Shown here one piece after another: positions 14,401 through 29,400 of a stretch of 64,000 nucleotides of DNA. Each line of letters opens with the position of its first letter. Within the stretch, counting starts at the first letter, position 1. The position numbers and the translations under genes were made by a program. Location of the stretch: contig OX291540.1 of assembly GCA_946406115.1 (NCBI GenBank), forward strand, positions 9,420,563-9,484,562, read 5' to 3'. The stretch comes from Apoda limacodes (Eukaryota > Arthropoda > Insecta > Lepidoptera > Limacodidae). The notes beneath the pieces were generated by a model. It was given only the letters and a program-made list of their open reading frames with translations, was not told the DNA's origin and did not search any database.

Positions 14401-17400
14401 TCCCAAATGTATGGCAGCTTGTAAAATACAAACAAATATAGTAATTTTTTTATATATTATATTTATGAAATCATACAAATCAAACTAGTTTCCTACTCTA
14501 AATATTTAAATGAAAGTATACCATGGTTTCAATGAAAATTAAGAATACTATTTTTGCTTTTATCGAGTGCTATGGTAACCTCATTCGTTTTGTAATCATA
14601 ACACTATAGAAATAGCCTTGGCCATAGTCTCGAGAGTACCTTTTAAATTTTATTTCCCTAATATTAGATGAAATTACATATCTACTGTTAACTACTATTA
14701 CTCAAATTAGATTTAATTGCTTTTGACGATTTTTTGAAGTACTGTCGCTTTGGAGGTACGCCATGCCTGCCTGCCATAATAACATTCCAACATCTTTAGG
14801 TGTGTGTTTGGTACATTAATACATTTGCTTTATGTTTTACGGCCAGTTACTAAGCTCTGATACTAAGACCTCCACAATGCGTAAGACGCCTTTTAATCTT
14901 CGGCGAGTTCTTCCGCCGTTATTCCTTTTGAAGTCCAAACCAAGCGTACAGTATTATCTCGACCTCCCTCGCCTCCGAATACGTCGAAAATGCTCAGAAC
15001 TTTTTGCCCTTCTTTGTTCTTTAAATAAATACACAAAGCATTACCGTATTCTTCAGTTTGGGGACACGATTTCCTCCAGGTTGAGGTCGTCCTTTGGAGT
15101 CCCGTCCGAAAAAAATCGCGTAGGCAATTAGTACTTACCTAGGCGAGTCTCGCATGAAGTTACATATCAGTAGGAAAGTGCTTTTTTTCAAATAAGATAT
15201 TTTTAATAAGATGTACGCATGACGTCAACTGTTAATTTTCTATGATTTCAGTAAGGTCATAAACCACTCGTGCCCAGACACAATTGATGAGCGAGCGATC
15301 AACAAGAAAAATCTTACTCTGTACACGAAACACGAAAATCTCACGCTGGCGCTGGTATCTTCACAAGCCATCGGATGCAATATCGTCAACATCGATGCTC
15401 ACGATTTAGCAAAAGGTAAAACAGCTATTGTTCAATATTGGCTATATTCTAGAAATAGCTGATCAATAATTCAAAACGAAAGAATCGTGTAGCTGAAACG
15501 CAAAAAAATAGTGTTTGTAGTCGTGACAGAAACTCTTACATACCGTATTGTCATATACGCGTTTCGTATAAGATCTTTTGACGATTCTTACACGACTTTT
15601 ATACAATGTTTAAAAGACGAATATTCAGATTAAGATATAAGTTGTTGTTAAAAACATTCTGATCATTTAAGGGTTTTGTCGATGTATTTTGTGCTATGGG
15701 TTTTCATTTACGGCACCCTTTAAAATGGCGTACAATAAATGAATTCAAGTCGTGTAATATGACCTATTTTTTTAAGGGGTCAAATGGGAATAGGAAAATA
15801 CTTCAGTTTATAGTGATTTTCAATATGGCTATCGTTCTTTTCTTTGTATAATCTATCGTCACACAATGATTATAATATTTGCTATTATTTACAGGGAAAC
15901 CTCATTTAGTGTTGGGTCTACTTTGGCAGATCATTAGAATCGGTCTGTTCAACCAGATTACACTTGAACACTGCCCAGGACTCACGGAGTTGCTCAATGA
16001 CCAGGTAAATACAACTTTAAACTACAGTGGAAATTGTAGCTAGGTGCTAATCGTACCCCATGGAACCCCCCACCCCCCCTACCCCCTTGCAACATTACTC
16101 GCGCGTTGTCGACCCTTTAAAATAATAATTACTCCTTTCTTGAAGAACCCCATATTTTAGTCCGTTGAAAAAACCTTGACTCATTCCACAATCTAAGCGT
16201 TCGTGGAAGGCAATTCCTCTGAAACCACACTGTACATGACCATTAAGGTTCTAAGGTGTGAGAATAATAGAAAAAAAAGTTTCTAAAAAACCTTCTCAAT
16301 ATGCCGGCCGACATCTATACAAATTATGTTAGCTATCATTTTTTACTTAAATCCCTATTTTTTTTCACAGGAACGCATAGAAGACTTGCTCGCCCTATCA
16401 CCAGAGGCGATTCTCTTGAGATGGGTGAACCACCAATTGCAGAGCGCTGGAATCACCCGACGATGCACAAACTTCCAACAGGATGTGTCTGACTCTGAGA
16501 TATACTCCTACCTGCTGAAGCAAATTGCACCAGAAGATGCTGGCGTCACGCTTGACGCTCTTAGGGTTAGTTTTTGTCTACTATTAGCCTTTATGCTCTT
16601 AGGATGAGTTACGGGGTAAGCATAATATCATTTTCGACATACCAGTTACTTTTGGAAAGGCGTAGATAATTCCAATATATATTCGCCCACGAGAAATGAA
16701 TGTTGCTTTGAAGATCGCTAGTACGCGTTTGCGAAAAGAGAGTTGAGTCGGGTGTATGCCCTATGTACAGCTACAGGCTTTCCCTGTAACCTCGTTGAAA
16801 TTGAAAACATCAACGTCGACAAGTAATTGCTACAGAGGTTTAAACGTCCGTCACGATAGTTTATATCGTACCGATATATAGCTTTTGCCCGCGGTTTCGC
16901 CTGCCCTAAATTCGGTTATCGGTGTAGGATTCCAACGGTAACTCCTCAATTATAGTAAAAAAACCGACTCACACTTGACGTTTTAAAGTAGCCTATGCCC
17001 TTACCCCGCACTCAAACTATCTCCATGCCAAATTGGGCCGCGGTTCCACCCGCCCTAAATTCGGTTATCGGTGTAGGATTTCAACGGCAACTCCTCAATT
17101 ATACAAAAAACTACTCACACATGACGTTTTCAAGTAGCCTTTGCCCTTTCCCGGGACTCGAGACTATCTCCATGCCAAATTTCATCTTAATCCATACTGT
17201 GGTGTAAGCGTGAAGAGGTGACCGATAGACAGACATACAGAATTCGTGATCTTAACAACTTCTAGTTCAAGTGTCATGAGTTTGTTTTTTTTTTTGTTAT
17301 TTGCACGTCGCTACGGAGGAACCAATAAAACTGATTTTTGGCACAGAGACTGTTGAAAGCACAAGAAGAACATAAGCTACTTTTTGTTACGTCTGTGCCT

Positions 17401-20400
17401 AAATATACAAGCATTCTAAATTTTATAATCAAAGATTTTCTGTAGAATTCCGACGCCGATTACCAAATATAGCAAAAGCTTTTGGCTCTTTAATTTTATT
17501 GCAACCAAACAATGCTCTAAAGCAGAGGTTTCCGGATCTTTTTTTCTCATGGACTACTTTTAAAATTTAGCTGGTTCTGGAGGACAGCTACATTTCTTCC
17601 ATATTCCCAAAACTCGACAAAAAATGTGAATATTAGATCTAACTATGGAAAATTCCTGCTTATCTAAATATTGAATATACAAGTTTTTACAAGTAGCAGT
17701 CAGTCAGTTCTTAAAATATTATGCCTACATTGATTGGTAAAGTCAAGCCAACATTTTAGTTCTTCACTATCAAAAGCAGATAAATTTTCGTGGATCCCTG
17801 CTTACGAATTGTGAACCCCCATGCTTTTGTCACGCCAAAGAAGCCCCCGTCAAGGCTCCTGTTTACCCCTGGGGGACCACCTGGACCACTTTGGGAACTT
17901 CTGATCTAAAATCATGCATGATACTCTGAGGCCGCGGTTAGAGTGTTCAAAAATAATCTGTGACGCACGCGTTAGCCGACTCTACAAACAAACAAGCAAA
18001 ACGTTTCAAAAGATACATAAGCACCTGTGGATAGATTTAGTTTTTAAAATTGTTAATAGTGTCATTATTTTTCAAGATTTTTTTATTACCAGATACACCC
18101 GACATTTAGATTAAAACTACACCTTCCTAGGATATCACAATGTACAATAGACAACTAAGAAACAATTTACCGTAACCTTTGGTGCGCGAGTCCAACTCGC
18201 ACTAGGCCGGTTTTTACAGTTGTTTTCAATACTAAAAAAGGAAAATATAATAAATTCAACATATTTAAACATTTATTTGCAGTGAGTTGACAGAATAACA
18301 GTTAGTATGATACAAGTATTTACGAGACTAACTAATGAGATTGTATTTTAAATATATACTTTGACTCTCTCGGCAGAAACCATCATGTACACTTTGGTAC
18401 GAATAAATTAGAGACTTAGTTTTATCATGGCTCTTTGTTTGTAGGAGCAAGACCACCTTCGTCGTGCTGAACTGATGTTACAACAAGCTGCTAAACTGCG
18501 CTGTCGGGCTTTCGTCACACCTGCAGACGTAGTAGGAGGAGTGTACAAGTTGAATTTGGCCTTTGTAGCCAATCTGTTCAATCAGCACCCTGGTCTGCAG
18601 AGGGCACCAGACACAGAGGAATACCACCAGCTTGATGAGACCCGGGAAGAAAAGAGTAAGTGTCTGATTCCTATAACTAGTCTACTTGAACAGCTGAATG
18701 AGTGCCGAGTACAAATTAAGTTAACTATTACTATCTCGTTTGCGTCAGTAAGAAATGTATGTAAAATGAGGCATATAAGACCAGCATAGAACTGATATCA
18801 ACAAACGCGATTAAGCCGCCCACTTGGTACTCTGATATCTGAAGAGCATTAAGTCGAGAATACTAATATGATAAAATGAACCTGGGAACTTCCCAGTGGT
18901 AAACAATAACTTGCAGTCAGGCTGTACTTCATAATCCAATTATTATTTTTTAATATAACTAGCACTAACCTTGTAGACTTATTTACAACCAGTGAATATG
19001 GTCGTTAGACAGAACTGACGTTTACGGTGTAGTTACAGGCACTAAATGATGTATGATGTATTGTCAATACTCCAATAATAACTGTAGTTTACATAATAAT
19101 ACAAACGGATAATCAAATAAATATACTGTAGTAGTACTTATTAGTTGTGCAGGCTCCCAGCGTTTAGTAAAAAAACCCACGTTCAAAGTTTCATATTACT
19201 GTCGGTGGTCGAGTTACACTTGCACTAGACTGGTGTTAACTTTACCTGATCTGATACTCTTTTTTAGCATACCGCAACTGGATGAATTCTATGGGTGTGG
19301 CACCTCACGTGAACTGGTTATACTCTGACCTCACCGATGGGCTGGTCATCTTTCAGCTCTATGATATCATCAAGCCCGGTATCGTCAACTGGAAAAAGGT
19401 ACGCTACCCTTCTTAACATAAAAAAATTAATGGCATAACTTGAAATCGAGCCCATAAGTTGGCTGAATTATTCTTTTATCATATAAATTTTATCGGTGTT
19501 TTTTATATATTTATTATTTGTAAAAAGTTGTAGTATCAATTTCTTACTTTGCAAGTGTACTAGTTTAAAAAAATTAAATAACAAATATTATATTTCATTA
19601 TTATTTGTTAGTTAATCTACTCCACATTATAATGTATCATTAATTTATTTATAGATATATTTTTATAGGCATACGTATAATTGTCGATTTGGATGAATTA
19701 TATGCAATCAATGAATGTTAGTGTCGAGCTGCTGTTCTGCAGCAGGCCTTTGTCCAAAAATGCTTACTACAGAACAAAAAAGCAATCAACACTTTTATTA
19801 CTTTTAGGTACATCGCCAATTCTCAAAGCTTCGTAAGTTTATGGAGCGTCTTGAAAACTGCAACTACGCGGTAGAACTGGGCCGACAGCTGGGCTTCTCC
19901 TTGGTGGGGATCGCGGGCGCTGACATAAACGAGGGAAATGCGACGCTTACACTTGGTTATTAATAAATTTTCACTTTGAATTATTAAAAAAACTTAAAAT
20001 ATTCCTCTACTTAGGATTCGCCGAAATCTTCGGGATTGAGTCTTAGCCGCTGGCGTCCGGCGCTTTCATGTGAAGCAGCAGATCTTGGCTCCTGCTAGTG
20101 GATAATAGAAATTTAACACATTAACTTTCCATTATATGGTTGCTATAAAGGAATGTTAATGTACCAATTACCAATTATTTTAGTTACATTACGTTACCTT
20201 GATTCTTCTCCGAATTTCTAAATATAAGATTATTTTCTATACAAGAAACAATATAGATAGCTTGAATGTCCACAATTAACAAAAAGAGAGATAATAATTG
20301 TGGAGATAATATTTATTTATTTATTTAACTGCTAAATAATCATTATATTATTGTGCTTATAATTTATACATCTATGCATTGTGAATAAATTGTTTATTTT

Positions 20401-23400
20401 AATATAAACCAATATTTTTTACAGCCCTTATCTGGCAGTTAATGCGTGCATACACACTATCTGTTCTTACACGACTGGCCAACACTGGCAACCCCATCAT
20501 TGAAAAGGAAATCGTGCAGTGGGTGAACAACAAACTGCAGAGCGCCGGAAAAACGTCTTCTATCCGGAGCTTCCAAGTAATCATGTTTTTTTTAGATTTG
20601 TAACGGTTTCCTCGCAGCCCTGCTTGGATTTCTGTAACAGAGAACCTTTACTTACTTTTTGGCTTCTCTATCATAATGCCCAAATAGCGGCATAAGAAAA
20701 AGTCTAAACGTCTTGACCTTAGAATGCCATTGTTACCAAATAGTCAAGAACGCTAATCGTCCTAGTAGCGAAAAGTTTGGATCCTAAAATGTCATAATTT
20801 AAAATTCCCTATTAGCAAAACCTCGGAATATTCGAAATGTCATAATTACTGGCTATGAGGGTTAAGATAATGACTTAAGTCACAAATAATATTCTGGTTA
20901 CCTAACAGATCCATCACTCCTATATAAAACGCAATACCTACAATTTTAATGCACGATGTGGAGCGCAGTAGCGCTAGGCTTGACTCATTGAAATTAAAAC
21001 AAAAGCGGGTAGTAGGTATTTTTACCGGTACATCAGAAATGGTTGGATACAGATCTATCTATATAAATAAAAATCAATTACCACGTTTATGACGGAGCAT
21101 GACTTGAAAACGGCTGGACCTATTTGTCTAGTTTCTGTTTTTGTTGTGTTCGCAATTGATCAATAGAAGGTTTAAATAAAAGATTTTTTTTTGGAAAATC
21201 TATGGAATTAAATAACTATTAAGGCGTTTCTTCTGTGCCGCGTTGCTATTTAATAGTAAAACCGCATTTTAGCACCTACTACCCGTTCCGTCTGAGCTCA
21301 TCTGATAATCTCAGCGGCGCTTTTATAGTTTAAACGAAACGCGTTTCCCGTCATTTTTGAAAGTTCCGTGTGTGTATATATTTGATTATTTTGTAGTTAT
21401 TAACAAGGAGAGTTCATAGGAGTTCATAATATGAAAATAGACTTATCTTGTAAGAAAAATAACGATGTGGAGCGGCGTCAAAGAGGAGATCTCCGTTGCC
21501 AGGCGACGTATTATTATGCCTGGTGACCGCCGTGGGCCACTTAACTTGTACTTTGGTTTGTTTATATACTGAACTTTGAAGGAAACTTTGATAGCGCGAT
21601 GAGGACGTGTAACGTCAGGCCTTGCTTGTAGCGGTACGATATGGTTCGCTACATCACTCCCTTCCCAGACCGAAGGTCGATAATTCTTGCAGTGATATAT
21701 GCATGCGTACGATCTTGAGAATGCCGAGTATGCGCCTTCCACAGTGAGTCGGGAGGGCGTGTAGTGTATGCCGAATATCAGCAGTCTGCGGTGGGTCGAG
21801 ACTACGTTGCTGGCTGTGTGTCTGCAGTGAGTCGAGATACTGGCGAGTGCTGGCATGGAGGTTGCGTATGGCCACAGTGAGTCTGGTCCATAGAATGATT
21901 GGCTGTGTGTCACTTTGAATCGAGACACTGACCTGAATTAGCGGCAGAAGCGACGAGCAGAAAATGCCACGCTGGAGTGAGAGTTACTCGACAGGGTTGG
22001 TGTGATGCTGTACAGTGGAAGTGCCAAGCTGGAGTGTAAATACTCAACAGGTTGTGGTAGAATATGCTGTACACTTGCGTCGCCGGAGAGGAGCTGCAGG
22101 AGCTAGGAAGCGCTGAAGTGCTGCGATAGGTCCTAATGAATGCGAAGCGTAATTTTGTTCAGCTTGGGGTCACCAATGTAGAGCGGCAGCAAAGAGGAGA
22201 TCTCCTGCCAGGCGAGGTGTTATGTAGGACGCGTGACGTCAGCCTTGCTTGTAGCGGTACGATATGATTCGCTACAACATTATAACTATTTTTTCAAAGG
22301 ATTCACTTTTACATTATGCCAAGTACTATGTAACGCTAAGTTATTACGAATACACCACATGAGCGACTGGTTTATTTTATTCAATGTAATTAAATAACAA
22401 GTTTCAAATGAAATTGTAATTATTATCTTAATTCATCTAAGTTTTTTTTTATTTACCAGGATGAAGTGTTGGCAGACGCCAAGGTCGTAATAGATTTAAT
22501 TGACGCTATCAAGCCTGGCTCCATCAACTACGATCTAGTATTGTCTGGAGGAACCGACGAGGTAAGTTTACTGACTAACGTTGTCATGTTACTACGTAGG
22601 ACTGTCTCTAAAGAATATTGTGTTCTCAAGAGCAGTCGTAGATGTAAATTCTATTTCTGTAGCATAAATACTAATATAATTGAGTAGTACTTTAAAGATC
22701 CGGCTTATTGCACAAATAATTTGTACCTGAGATAAAGACTAAGTTTTTGCAGATTTAAACAGGTTTAAAAGGTTTTTAAAAGTCTACTCAAAACTGTCCC
22801 TTAGTATTGATGTAGTTTTAAATTCACATGAATATTAATTAATATTTCTGGACATTACACACCACACCTGGTATCAAAATAAGTAAAGTTTGTACTACGG
22901 TTATCGGACAACGGACACAAACACAAATATACTTTTTTGTAAATACATACAGAGAACACCCTGACACAAGACACACAAATGTTCATCACATAAATGTTTG
23001 TCCTGTGCGGGGATCGAACCTCACCCTGAGTTTAGTCAGCACGTCATTATCGACCATCATCATGCCATTAGTGGCATGTGTAAAAAGGCACTGTAAGCAT
23101 ACTTTGCAATGCTTTATTATGTAGTACAAGAAAATCGTGACATATTGTGTCATTATGCAACAAAAAAATATCCTAACCCTCCTACCACTGAGCGTCTCGT
23201 TTTGAGAAAGCAATTATATATTAGAAATAGTTATGCTAGCTACGACATGCTTCTGCGTAAGATGTTATAATCCTACTGGAAGTGATGTACAAGAAACAGA
23301 ATTGGCATGATTTATATACTTTAAATGGCTCTATTACAATCACTATCTATACTTATATCAGCAGTGATACTTATACAGTGCAGTCCTAAGTTCTGTCTTT

Positions 23401-26400
23401 GCGCATTTTTACGCTTTCTAACTAAGGTAATTTCCGTATCCGTGGAAGACTGCGTATGTGCAGCCAGTGCCCTAAAAGGGCAATAGATCAAATCTATCGT
23501 ATTAAAGACGAATCACTATTACCCCTCTCCTCTCAAGATCTCACAATATTTTTGGATGCCCTACTGCACTACAATCGCAGTCTACTAATAGGACCCAACA
23601 CATGTATAGCGAGCAATTATTAACCCCATGCTGTTTTCGATTTATTGGGAAAACCTAGGCGGTAAGCTCATCCAGAGTCTATAATATTTCGTCGGTCTGA
23701 CTACTCTGAGGCCTTTCTATAATTTGTTATCGCAATGTGGTAAAAACCTGCAGCATAACTGGTAACTGGAAAGACAACACTCACACAATTTTATAAAATA
23801 CAGTAGTTTAAAAGATCTGTCTATTGCAACGATTAAATAATACAAGTTTGTTTAAATAATTCAACAATTACCTCACTAATACTTATTTAATCATAAACTC
23901 GTCTAAAAATAGTTAACAAAATTAATTACAGGAGAACCTAGCAAACGCGAAATACGCAGTGTCAATGGCACGTCGATGTGGAGCGCGCGTATACGCCCTT
24001 CCTGAAGATATAACTGAGCGAAAACCCAAGATGATAATGACCGTATTCGCCTGCCTTATGGCCCTCGACTATATTCCTACCATGGACGCACCTGTCAAGC
24101 CGTAAGTCATTAACAAAATATGCCGAAACTGACCCGTCACTAAGAACATTCTAGAATGTTTTTAAACGCAGATAGGGAGATATTTTTTATGTTAATCAAG
24201 TGCTTTCATTACATATACATCAACTGATAACTTGTGCACACTCAACCGCTATGAATCTATTATGAAAACCTAGGCTAGCCCAAATTAAATTAATGATGTC
24301 ATTTTTGGCAAATGGTATTGAATGAAGTTTTATATCTTCCAATAACACTTGCCATTTTACATGTGAAAGAGTTTTTAATAGTGACGGGACTGTGGTTTGG
24401 GTTTATTTTAATGCCATCTTGTGAAAAAGAGGGAATGGATATGGAAAATGAGATTTACAAAATTAAAATCATAACGGGAAAAAGAATAAAAAAGATTTAC
24501 GGTCAACAAATCCAAAACTAAACAATTTTTCAATACTAGTTGTTTTGAATTTCTTATTCCATTTCATTTAGTTTGAAATAACTCATAATCAAAACATCTT
24601 TTCTCTACTAGAACAGATAACGTCATTTGTATAGACTACCTTTGAAATATGTTGTTAATCAACCCTTGCTAAACTATATTTGCTTTTAGCTACAATTGAA
24701 AAATATAATTAAATGCATGTGTTTCGTAAAACCATTTTCCTTACCTAGTGCATTGTTTTTATAACAAACAGAAAGTATTAAAGGAGGGCATAGTTTTTGG
24801 GGATAAGGAATACTTAAACTGACATAGAGCGGATAAGTAAAAGACGCGTGTATCATTTTAACTAACCTATGTTTTAAAAGAAATGTTTTGTATGTCAGTT
24901 TTTGTGACGTATTTATGTTTTTATTGTAAAAGTGGTTTGTGAATGGTGATTTTAAGTTGAAAGCCCGGTTAAACCACTGATTGATAGGTGATTTTAACCT
25001 ATCAAAGGTTTCTGTTTGTTTGACACATAATATATTTTTAATAATTAGTCACCTAACCCTTAGTGGTAACAGGCCGGAAGATATGTTATGACTTTATACT
25101 GTAATATTTGTATGATTTAAGCTTATTATAAGATAAAATGCCTATTACCTTATATCCTCCAATATTATCCATCGTACTTATGATATTTAAATGTTTTTTT
25201 TTTATGATTGCCCACCTATTGTCGTACAATTGTTAATTTAGGATGAACATTTTTTTTTGCTGTATAAAAAGAGGTAACTTATGTTAATATACACACTAAA
25301 TTATTTTATTTTGGATAATCTATTTCATTATATATATTTGCGATATTACTTTACATACTGTAGTATTACTACATTTTTTTATTTTATAGTTTACAGTATA
25401 TATACATACACATTTATGAGTACATACGTAATCATAAGCAGTAAAATATCCACATAAGTTTTATATTGTATATTTATATGTATTTATAAATATAATTAGC
25501 ATTTATTGACACATTCCAGAGATAAGGTTTTTGGGCGAAGGTTTTGTGTGGTCTCGTGAAGTCTCAAGCTGTGTTGCTAGGTGGGAATTTATATATATAT
25601 ATTTTATAATCAACCAATAATATATGTACGTTACTAAGCTACTTGTATCTAACTGTAAGAATAACTTATTGTAGTTTTATACTACATCATCCTAAACTAT
25701 TGAGCAGTGATCAATTTGAATACTATTCCAAACTCAATAGTTAGCCGTTAGGCCTAGTTCTACTACTGGCTGATAAAATTATCCACCAGATAAAAACTGA
25801 TATTTACTTCAATTAAGTATCTACATAAATGAACATTTTCTCTGCCAGTGTTGTAATTGAAGTTAATAAATGAATTCATAAATCTTATGGGAATGGCAAG
25901 CTAAAGTCGTATTTTTTCAATTGGTTTTTTAAACGTTTTAAACTTTAACAAGATAATGTTTTTTTTTTATGCGGTTTCAGAGTAACTTAATCTTAAAATA
26001 ATAATATTGTATTAAAAAGTAACTTGGATCTCATCAAAATGAGGACTGCTTGAAAGTTAACGCAATGCTTTTATGAATAACAGAATAAAGCACATGGTAA
26101 TATTTTTTTTCTTTTATAGCACTTTATAGTGTAGTGTAATATGAAGTGCTCTTTCAATTATTTTGTAATTTTAATTTTCTTTTAAAACGTTTAACAATTT
26201 GTATCTCATATATTAATGGCTGCATAACATTAAATTTAATCCTGAAATTAGTATTACGGCCTAGATATATAGTCACCAATGTTTTTATACATTTTTACAA
26301 CGAAACTTAGAAGTCGCTAAATATGTTAGTTAATGAGAGTAGGCTAAGTGTGAAGATACGTAAAGGTGATATAGCGTGCTACTAGAACTTTCTCCATTTT

Positions 26401-29400
26401 AAGCTTCAACAATTTCTTAGGAAATTTTATTTTCTAGAAACAACAATGAATATCGCTTTCAATTCGTGATTTGGCTTCCAATTTTTAAAGTTGACTTTAA
26501 AAGAGACTTTATTTCGTTAATTTTTTAAGAAGTATTTTGAAATAATAGCTACGATTAGCAACTATCTTTTACAAACGAATAATTATATCGGCTGGAGAAA
26601 AATGGAGCATATGGACTATAATGTGAAATAGTCTTAATTCAATAAATTTTGGCCCTAAAAATTTATCTTTATATGTTGTACATTCCTTATTCTTGCATTC
26701 CTGATTGGCATTTTTAAACTGATTTTGTAACCATTTGATCACTTAAAATGGTCCATATCTTTTGAAAGTTTTTTAAATTATTTCTTTGTAACTTTAGTTA
26801 GTTTTTGATTTCATTTTTGTGGGAATCAGAGAACACATTCCTTTGGAACACAAATACAACGACTTCTTTTTACATCATATTTTTATTGTAAATTTTTATT
26901 TTGTTAGAACTTTTTATTGAATTATTTGAGATTTATTTTTAAGTATCTACTATTATTATGATTAAATCAAATAATCAAAGGTTTTAATTTTTTAACATAA
27001 TACGAATATGTGAACTTTAAAATTACTAGGCGTATAGTTACATGAACTATGCTGTATAATGTACTTAGTAATACGCTAGCAGTCCATAACGTGACAAATG
27101 TAAGCAAATAATAAATAAATAAAAAGGAATTGGTAAATTAAAATTATATTTTTATTTTCATCCCAATAACTTATTTAGACGTATCAAAAAGTCATTCTAT
27201 ACTACTAACACGTCTTAATCGCTAATTAGATAATATATAAAATAAATACTGAATTATTGACCCCAAAAAAATATATCAAAGAAACTTTTACGAAAAACCG
27301 TAAATATAAGTAATTTATACAATAAACTGAATCTACGAGCGTGTGTGCTTCACTATATTTATTGGCTTGGAGTGCTCATTATGTGTTTGTGTCTGTCTTG
27401 TTTACTTCTGGTGTGACGTCAGGTGTGTTGAATTATGGTGTTGGTAAGTACATTTCTAACTTAGTATTATTCGTATTTTTTTCTATTTCTTGGAGAACAC
27501 GTTAACAACGTCATTATCATAGTTACAAATTGTTTACTAATTTATAAACTTGTTTTCCTTTTTGTGCCTAAGCACCTTTGTTTACAATGTTTGTTCATTA
27601 AGTTCAGGCAAAAACATTAAAAAAATTGCTGCGTGTAATTGTGGTCGTAGAAAAGGAAAGGAGGGTGGCAGGTCAAAAAACACATTTTTACCCTATCGGC
27701 GAATAGGTCTTCAAAATCATTTAAGGTTTTCATATAATTTTTCTCTCATGTGCACACTATACAAATTATAATCTTTCAAAATAAAATGTTTTATCTCACG
27801 GCACGCCTTCCTTTTACTACTTTTTTATCCAGAGTTCTAAGAATTTGAAAAATTATTGTATATAATAATCGAATATTCAAATAAATTACGATCAGATGTA
27901 TTTTATACTTAATTATAGCGTTTAAAATTTGGACAAGTGCTGAAACAATCATTACTTCCAGATATTTTTTACACTGAATACAATAAATAAAACTTAATAA
28001 AGTTATGCACTAGACAGCAGCAAATTTTACAACTTACATATATATTTTCTACAATCCTTCAGTGCTTTTTTTGCACAAAAACTGCGTATTTATGTAATCT
28101 AGCCATTGATACATAAAATATCTGCTATACTGTATCTATGTGCTATAACTATTGCGTGCGGGACAGTACTCAGGCGCAAACATCCCCTCCACGTTACGCT
28201 CACCGCTAGACTTATGTGCCGCGGCGACTTAAGGGATAGATTTAAAGAGATCAATATACTAACTTTACCTGGTCAATATATATTTGATAATTTAATGTAT
28301 GTTCATAAGAATATTATCTTTTTAAAAAAAATAGTGATGTTCATAATCTAAATACAAGAAATAGACACAACTGGCTCTGATCCACACAAGGCTTGAAAAA
28401 ATTGATAAGTCATTTAAAGGACAATGTGTCCGTTTTTACAACAAAATCCCTGCAGAAGTTTGTGAACTGAATTTAAAAAAGTTTAAAATTTTTGGTAAAC
28501 AGTAACTCGTCAAAAAAGCTTGCTATTCAATTAAAGATAAATTATCTAATAGATAAAAACGCATGGGAATGGGAACTTAAATGTTGTTATCATAGTACTT
28601 CAATTTGGAAATTTACCAATCGTTATATAATTAAAATTGAAAAGAGCGACAGCTGGAGAGTTTCTTTCGCCGTTTCTTCTCCCCAGAACGCCATCTTGAT
28701 TCCGCAACTGACGTCAAAAAAGTGATATTGTATACTATTTTTGAGAAATAAACTATTTGAATTTGACTTGTCGAAGATATCGATAGTTTTTTGTAATTGT
28801 GCATGAATAGCTGACTTTTGATTTGAGGCACTAACCTTAATCTGTGAAAACCATGAAAATGTAGAACTAACGATTATATAGAGAGTTGCAATATTTTTTC
28901 TCGTTTTGCGTAGACGGCAGTGACACTGCCTGTGCAAACATAAACTTGTTTGTCAGCTCGTTTCTTTGTACATATCAATATTATGTGTCTTTGTCACGGA
29001 AAAATATATCTAAGCCTTCTGCTTCTGTCACCGCCGTCTACGCGAAAAGCGTATAATGTTTTATTCATAATTGTAAGTTCAATACCTACTACGTAAAGTA
29101 CTAGATGAAAACACGAGACGACGTTTATTAGACTGATATTTTATACTTTCTATTATCTTAAAATGCTAAATGCTCAAGAGAAGGCAGTGCCTTTCTATAT
29201 ATATATCGATTGCACGCCACCGCTACAACGACTCTTTTAACATTGCCTGCAAGAGCTATTGACTTTTCGTCATTGAAAATTATTAAAGAAAATTGACAAA
29301 GCGCCACCTTCTGTATTTGAATTGCTTTCCAATATGTTTTTATCTTTCATTGGCAGATTAAACATGTTATAATATATATATATATATATTTACACATTGC

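Larger units (their letters stand above)
21466..22276 (-). mobile_element. Miniature LTR retroelement (TRIM-like), 811 bp
   Basis: Two related terminal sequences in direct orientation, 21466-21653 and 22177-22276, both run from tgt(a/g)gagcggc to cggtacgatat(g)(g/a)ttcgctaca. On the - strand each has TG...CA ends. Directly after the - strand 5' LTR comes ttggtgaccccaagc, a plausible tRNA primer-binding site. Directly before the 3' LTR comes the purine run gggaagggagtga. The roughly 520-bp interior has no coding frame but repeats a cagtgagtc motif. No gag or pol is present, so mobility would need another element. Confidence 0.78.

Noticed and set aside
21443..21928. 161-codon open frame on the - strand
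   Set aside because: It spans the LTR and the repetitive interior of the miniature LTR element, crosses its boundary into the intron and resembles no protein family I know.
28623..28937. 104-codon open frame on the - strand
   Set aside because: It is antisense to the LINE 3' end and shows no family features.
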